Shown: positions 59,401 to 64,000 of the stretch, piece by piece
Position numbering within the stretch: position 1 is the stretch's first letter
How the letters are laid out: every line of letters starts with the position of its first letter
Source: Bombus terrestris
Lineage: Eukaryota; Arthropoda; Insecta; Hymenoptera; Apidae
Direction: 5' to 3'
Assembly: GCF_910591885.1 (NCBI RefSeq)
Contig: NC_063275.1
Span: 11,954,501 to 12,018,500, forward strand
Length of the DNA stretch: 64,000 nucleotides
The notes under the pieces: generated by a model
Databases searched by the model: none
Told to the model about the DNA's origin: nothing
What the model saw: only the letters and a program-made list of their open reading frames with translations
Program-made: the position numbers and the translations under genes

Positions 59401-62089
59401 TTGCTAGAAAGTAAAGTATATAGTTATCTTTTTTTCTTTTTGATTGGTAAATTACTGTTAAATCATTAAATATCAATATTAAACCATTAAGGAACAAAGA
59501 ATGAAGTAATATGTAAAAAATAGGTAATATGTATAAAATAACAAATTCGAATAACTGAAAATCTGAAAATTTGAAGATTTGAAAGCAAAATATTGCGTTA
59601 ACGTAATGTTGGGTTTTAATGGGTTAAAATCTTTTCATTCCCAAAAAAAAAGATTGCGTAACGAGTTATAGTATCATTATCAAAATATTGCAAAACGTTG
59701 ACGCAAAAAAAGAGTTCTTAATTGCACCTGATAATCGGTAGAAAAAGGAGAACGAGTAGAATTAAGCAAAGGGTTATTTCAGCGAACTTGCAACTCAGCA
59801 ACTGAAAAAATATTTTCGTCGACTCACTGTATTTCTATTCATATGTAAATTGCATCGCGCATTATAGTTGGTCGGGTATTGAAAACTGGCCCATCGATCA
59901 TTGAGACGAAAGATTTTGACGGACATAAATTTGATATCGAGAACAAATGACTATAATTCGTTCAGTCCGTAAAAATATAAAGAGAAAAAGAAGCGATGAG
60001 CAAGACCTGTTTCGATCTAACTAACCTACCTGTTGTGCCAAGGTCACGCGGAAGGTTCAATATTGATTCAGAAAATATACGAAATCAGTCGGTGAACAGG
60101 TTGAAACAGGGGGTTCGAACGATGTTTTTATTTAGTCTGGGATAAAGTATTTAAGAACTCAACTTTGCGTATTATGCCAAGTATCACATAATTTTATGAA
60201 TTTTTACGACATGTAATCTTTTAATTTTTCAATACCCAGAATAAGAATGAGTTAAGTCTTTGTGAGAAATTGAATGTTTTCTCGACAGGTTCCTGAAATC
60301 CATTACTCTTTATTCTTTAAATTGTATAAGATTCAAATAGTATAATTGTTATTATGATATTTGCATATTTTCACCTTCATGATTTATATTGAAATATCAT
60401 ATTATTACATATTGATTAGATTAATTTATTATCAATATAGGTATTCGGTGACATCTAAAGGTGGAAACTTATTTTATAATGTCGATAAAGTAGATTTCCC
60501 TAGACAGCATGATGAAGTAAAGGAAAATGAAAGTTACTTTACCTACGTTCAAGTGCTATCATTATTTGTTTCTACTTTATCGACTGTAACTCACTTTTAA
60601 AATGTGTGAACTACTATATCGATAACAGATTGTATGAAATTAACCACTTTAAATCTAGATTATCTAAAAAGAAGCTTCTTCTTGTCATTCAGTTAATAGT
60701 AATTTATTTCGTGTTTATACTGCTGTGAAGCATTTTATATGGTTCTGATTGAAACATTTACGCATACGAACTCAGGAAAGAAACAACTCTTACTACTAAT
60801 ATTACAATTTAACAGAATTGTAAAAAAGAAGCTAAAAATTATTTTTATTTTTATTTCCTTGAAGAATCGTACGAGAATAACGCAAAAACTAAGATGCTGG
60901 AAAGAAAGATACTTTTTTGGTATCATCTTCCCGCTGGACAGTCCAAACAGATGGTTCACGTCCGAAAGCTCGTAACGATACTCTGTCTTGTAAACACAAG
61001 GTGGCGGAGAAAGTATTGTCAGTTTCTTAGTTACTTTACAACCAGCGTCTTTAAGAAGATTTGTCTTAAATATTTTCATCGATAGGAAGGGCGAATGGTG
61101 GAAGAAAGAGTTAAGATTTATAACTTCCGGTTCATCGAAGAAGATTCTTAGAAGATGGCGTTCGGCTCGCAAAGATTGCGGTTGCTGAAAACCATCGATT
61201 TAAGATCGATTCAAAGCATTACTATGAAGAGAACATCACTCGATTTAAATGCTTAAACTCATAGAGTTTTCTAACCTATATAACATTTACGCCCCTTTAG
61301 ATCATCTTTAAATAAGTAAGTATATACACGTTTATAATATTACATATATTGATATTAATTACTACTTAATTATTATTTATGTAGTCTATCATATTTTTAT
61401 TAACTATCGATATCAAAATCTGTATTGGTTAATAATTATCAATGAATAAATAATTTTTCAGTGCTTAAAGATATTTCGTCCGAAGTGATGTTTAAAAATT
61501 GGAGGGTTGAGAAACATAGTGACGTAAGCCAATTTACCACTAGCTTTCATAAAATATTGTTCTGCATTTATTATCGTAAAAAATTGATTATACCTTTATA
61601 GATCATGAAAATGTGTCGTAACACATAATAAAGTTATAATATAATTTATTATAAAATTAAAAGCATAATACATTTAAAAGCTAAACCATATCTGATATTG
61701 TCTATGATTTTTAGACGACCAAGTATAAAATAAGCAGTTGTAAGAGAAGAGGAATTAAAATAAAAGATAGGGGATATTAGAATATATATATATGATTTGC
61801 CAAACAGAAAAATTGCAAAGGATCCTTTATACGCCTGTATAATTCTACCAGGTATCCCAAGATCGCAAGTTAAAATATATTATTATGTCCAAACTCTCAA
61901 TATGTTATCGTACACCAATATGATTTTCAGTTGGCTAATTGATAAATTGAAAAATCGCGCGTAGTTACCATCGACTCGTAACGCAGGCCGCAGTATGTTC
62001 ACGGTGCTCAGTTTCTATTCCGGTAGACCGAGTCTTTTAACAAACGGTCGTTAATTTTTAACGATGCCGTTAAACGTCGGTCCGGCAAG
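53471..62089. other. Intergenic DNA with GC islands, no gene recognised
   Basis: Islands lie at about 53780-54200, 54770-54960, 55290-55690, 56200-56640 (with a run of G near 56391), 57030-57590, 58080-58560, 59000-59330, 59750-60120, 60890-61200 and 61960-62089. Between them the DNA is strongly AT-rich, with TATA-type simple sequence near 61785. The longest open frame (60735-61172, minus) lacks an ATG near its start and has no known domain. Confidence 0.5.
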
Positions 62090-62251
62090 ATGGCTGCAGC
62101 TGTAACGCTCTTCGTTCTAACTCGAACGAGCACGAAGAGAGGGGTATATCAGGGCGAGCGTAATTTATGTTCCGTAGATTTCGCGATTACCTGTTATTCG
62201 TTTTCTATTATCGCGTCAAGATGTTATTTCCAGGTTATGAGGGAATATTAA
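62090..62251 (+). CDS. Possible small ORF of 53 codons, function unknown
   Basis: It opens at GGCAAGATGGCTG, a good translation-start context, with MAAAVTLFVLTRTSTKRG, and runs to TAA at 62249-62251. It lies in a GC-rich island (about 61960-62240). The first 13 bases (ATGGCTGCAGCTG) match a word at 31571 at 12 of 13 positions. It could be a first coding exon of a gene beyond the window, or part of a promoter. No family is recognised. Confidence 0.15.
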   Translation: MAAAVTLFVLTRTSTKRGVYQGERNLCSVDFAITCYSFSIIASRCYFQVMREY

Positions 62252-64000
62252 TCATAGCCTTGTGAATGATATGAAATAAAGCGTCCGGCTACAGATTCGA
62301 ATGGTAATTGCCTAAACATTGTGGTAGTGCGAACAGTAAATCGTTCGAATTATATCATGAGAAAATTTCTGTAAAGAATGTATGTATACCATGACGTATA
62401 TCATCGTAATCAAGCGTTGCACAGCATTCTTTCAAAGCATCAAATGATATACTTATGTACCTACTTCATTTTATAGAGAATATAAAGTTTAACGGATGAG
62501 CAGAACATGATCAAATATTAAACAAAACTTTGAAAGGAAAAGATATTATAAAACGTTCCTTATTTTGTTAAAATCTTCAAACAAGGTTAGTAAGACGTTT
62601 AGTATTGCTATCTCTGTTTATATCTTCCCAAACTCATTATGATTTACAACCCCAATGCTTGGTTGGTTGTATGTAATACCGCTACTGGTACTTAGAAAAT
62701 TAGATCGTGTACACAAGTATCCATTTCTTTCTGCCTTTCTTCTTTTTCGCGGGAAAAGAAAAAACAGGAGGGGAAAAAAGAGTCCGAAGACCCAAGACGA
62801 CGGAATCTCGGAGAGGTCGTGTCAGAACAACCCCCTACGGTAGTCGAGATCTAAACAGTAAAACAGTGGATTAAGTGGGGTACACACGTTGCATAAACAA
62901 CCAGTCTCCACGGGGGTGCGGCCCGGTTAGTGAAAAATTTCTACGCAGCAGGAAGGCGTTCATTCGTAGACAAACGCTATTACTACTCACCTCCAACGAA
63001 CTTTGATATAAAAATAATCAACAAAAATATTACTGCAATTCCTTCGGAAACTAAAAAGGATTAGACGTATTCATGAAAAAATCAAATGAATTGCTAATAT
63101 AAGAAAAATTACACATTTATAGGAACAATCTGAAGGAAAAGGAATATGAAAATTTTCAGAAAATTGCCGTTTAATCGTACGAACACCGTGAAATCCGAGC
63201 TTTCGTGGAGTATCCGCAGGAAACCAAGGGGAGCTTCCGATAGAAACTTACGCGTACAGGAGAGGGACTTGCGCGCTTTCCAAAATAGCAGCATCAGCGG
63301 ATAAACATGTCTTATTTTGAGAGCTGGTCTTCTCTCTTCGTTCCTCTTCGGCCTGTTCCACCGACGAGCCTGATCTTACGCAAAAGAAACACTATCCAGA
63401 CACTGTACGCCAAGGATGGACTGCAGAAATCTAAGGGAGTTATACGGCGCCCGAAGAAACCAGGACGAACCAACGGTTCAACGGAAATTTACGAGCTTCT
63501 GGATAGATCGATCCGTGGATGATTTGCACGCGACCTCCAACTCAGACGTAGTACCTTTTCATCCAATGTCTCTGTGCCTCTTCAATGCAAATCGATCTTC
63601 TGAAGTGGTGAAAACAGTCCATCTACTGTCTACGAAACGTTTCAAGAATTCTCGTGGGAAAAAGCGTGTCGCCATCGAGTACCTACGACCTGGGTGGTGA
63701 CACTCACGTTGCCGGCTAGCATGTAGATGACAATATATAGAAGAAATTTGAAGTATCTTAAACGTCGTAACGTCGTATCGTCTGGAAGGATTTTGTCAAA
63801 GAGATAAGAACAAAGAGAAGCATTTTTATTCATAAATATCGAAACCAGAATAATTTCGTATTAAATGGTATAAATAATTCACGATAGATTAATCAAATTT
63901 AGGATATTCGATTTTTTTATTTATTTTACATTCTCCGTAGTAGAGATTAGTAATAAAGTTAAATTGAATTAAACATTCCAAAACTAAATAATTTATCCCT
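62252..64000. other. Intergenic DNA, no gene recognised
   Basis: GC-richer blocks at about 62640-62960 and 63170-63710 in AT-rich DNA. A 71-codon ORF with a real ATG (63307-63522) has no recognisable domain, and another frame is open over half of it, so it is not called. Confidence 0.4.

Noticed and set aside
60735..61172. 145-codon minus-strand ORF
   Set aside because: No ATG near its start and low-complexity Phe/Ile/Lys stretches typical of AT-rich noncoding DNA.
63307..63522. 71-codon ORF with a good start context near the right edge
   Set aside because: No recognisable family and a second frame open over half of it; cannot be distinguished from chance.

Overview
This window looks like a piece of an insect genome, most likely a bee or another hymenopteran. 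It is a long AT-rich background broken by short GC- and CpG-rich islands, with small (58-127 nt) introns and a short mariner-type inverted-repeat element typical of Hymenoptera. The organism is inferred from composition and protein resemblance; no database was searched.

Only two genes are confidently recognised. At the left edge, on the minus strand, are the first four coding exons of a mitochondrial m-AAA protease subunit of the paraplegin (SPG7) type. It starts at 975 and runs off the window at position 1. In the middle, on the plus strand, is a forkhead transcription factor of the FoxC/crocodile family (28124-30455, two coding exons). Its CpG-rich promoter-like island lies at about 27040-27780, and its 5' leader has several tiny upstream ORFs, two of which are only a start followed by a stop.

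The rest is about 27 kb between the two genes and about 33 kb to the right of croc. No conserved protein domain, tRNA, rRNA or CRISPR array could be recognised there. These stretches alternate AT-rich DNA with GC islands of 150-700 bp, the usual look of a regulatory domain around a developmental transcription factor. They contain microsatellites, one 81-bp mariner-like MITE, and a recurrent kind of repeat: pairs of diverged tandem copies with a period of about 126-160 bp, seen in at least six places and as a four-copy array inside the croc intron. Three small ORFs with plausible starts (25891, 51016, 62090) are listed with low confidence.

The most interesting signal is at the 3' end of croc. 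The last exon reads in frame to a TGA (30453-30455), but the same frame stays open for 43 more codons to a TAG (30585-30587). GC content stays high until that second stop and then drops. A perfect 11-bp stem with a 6-nt loop begins 11 nt after the TGA. This resembles regulated stop-codon readthrough of a developmental transcription factor. The same exon has a second strong splice acceptor that would give a different C-terminus, and the first exon's splice donor itself carries an in-frame stop.
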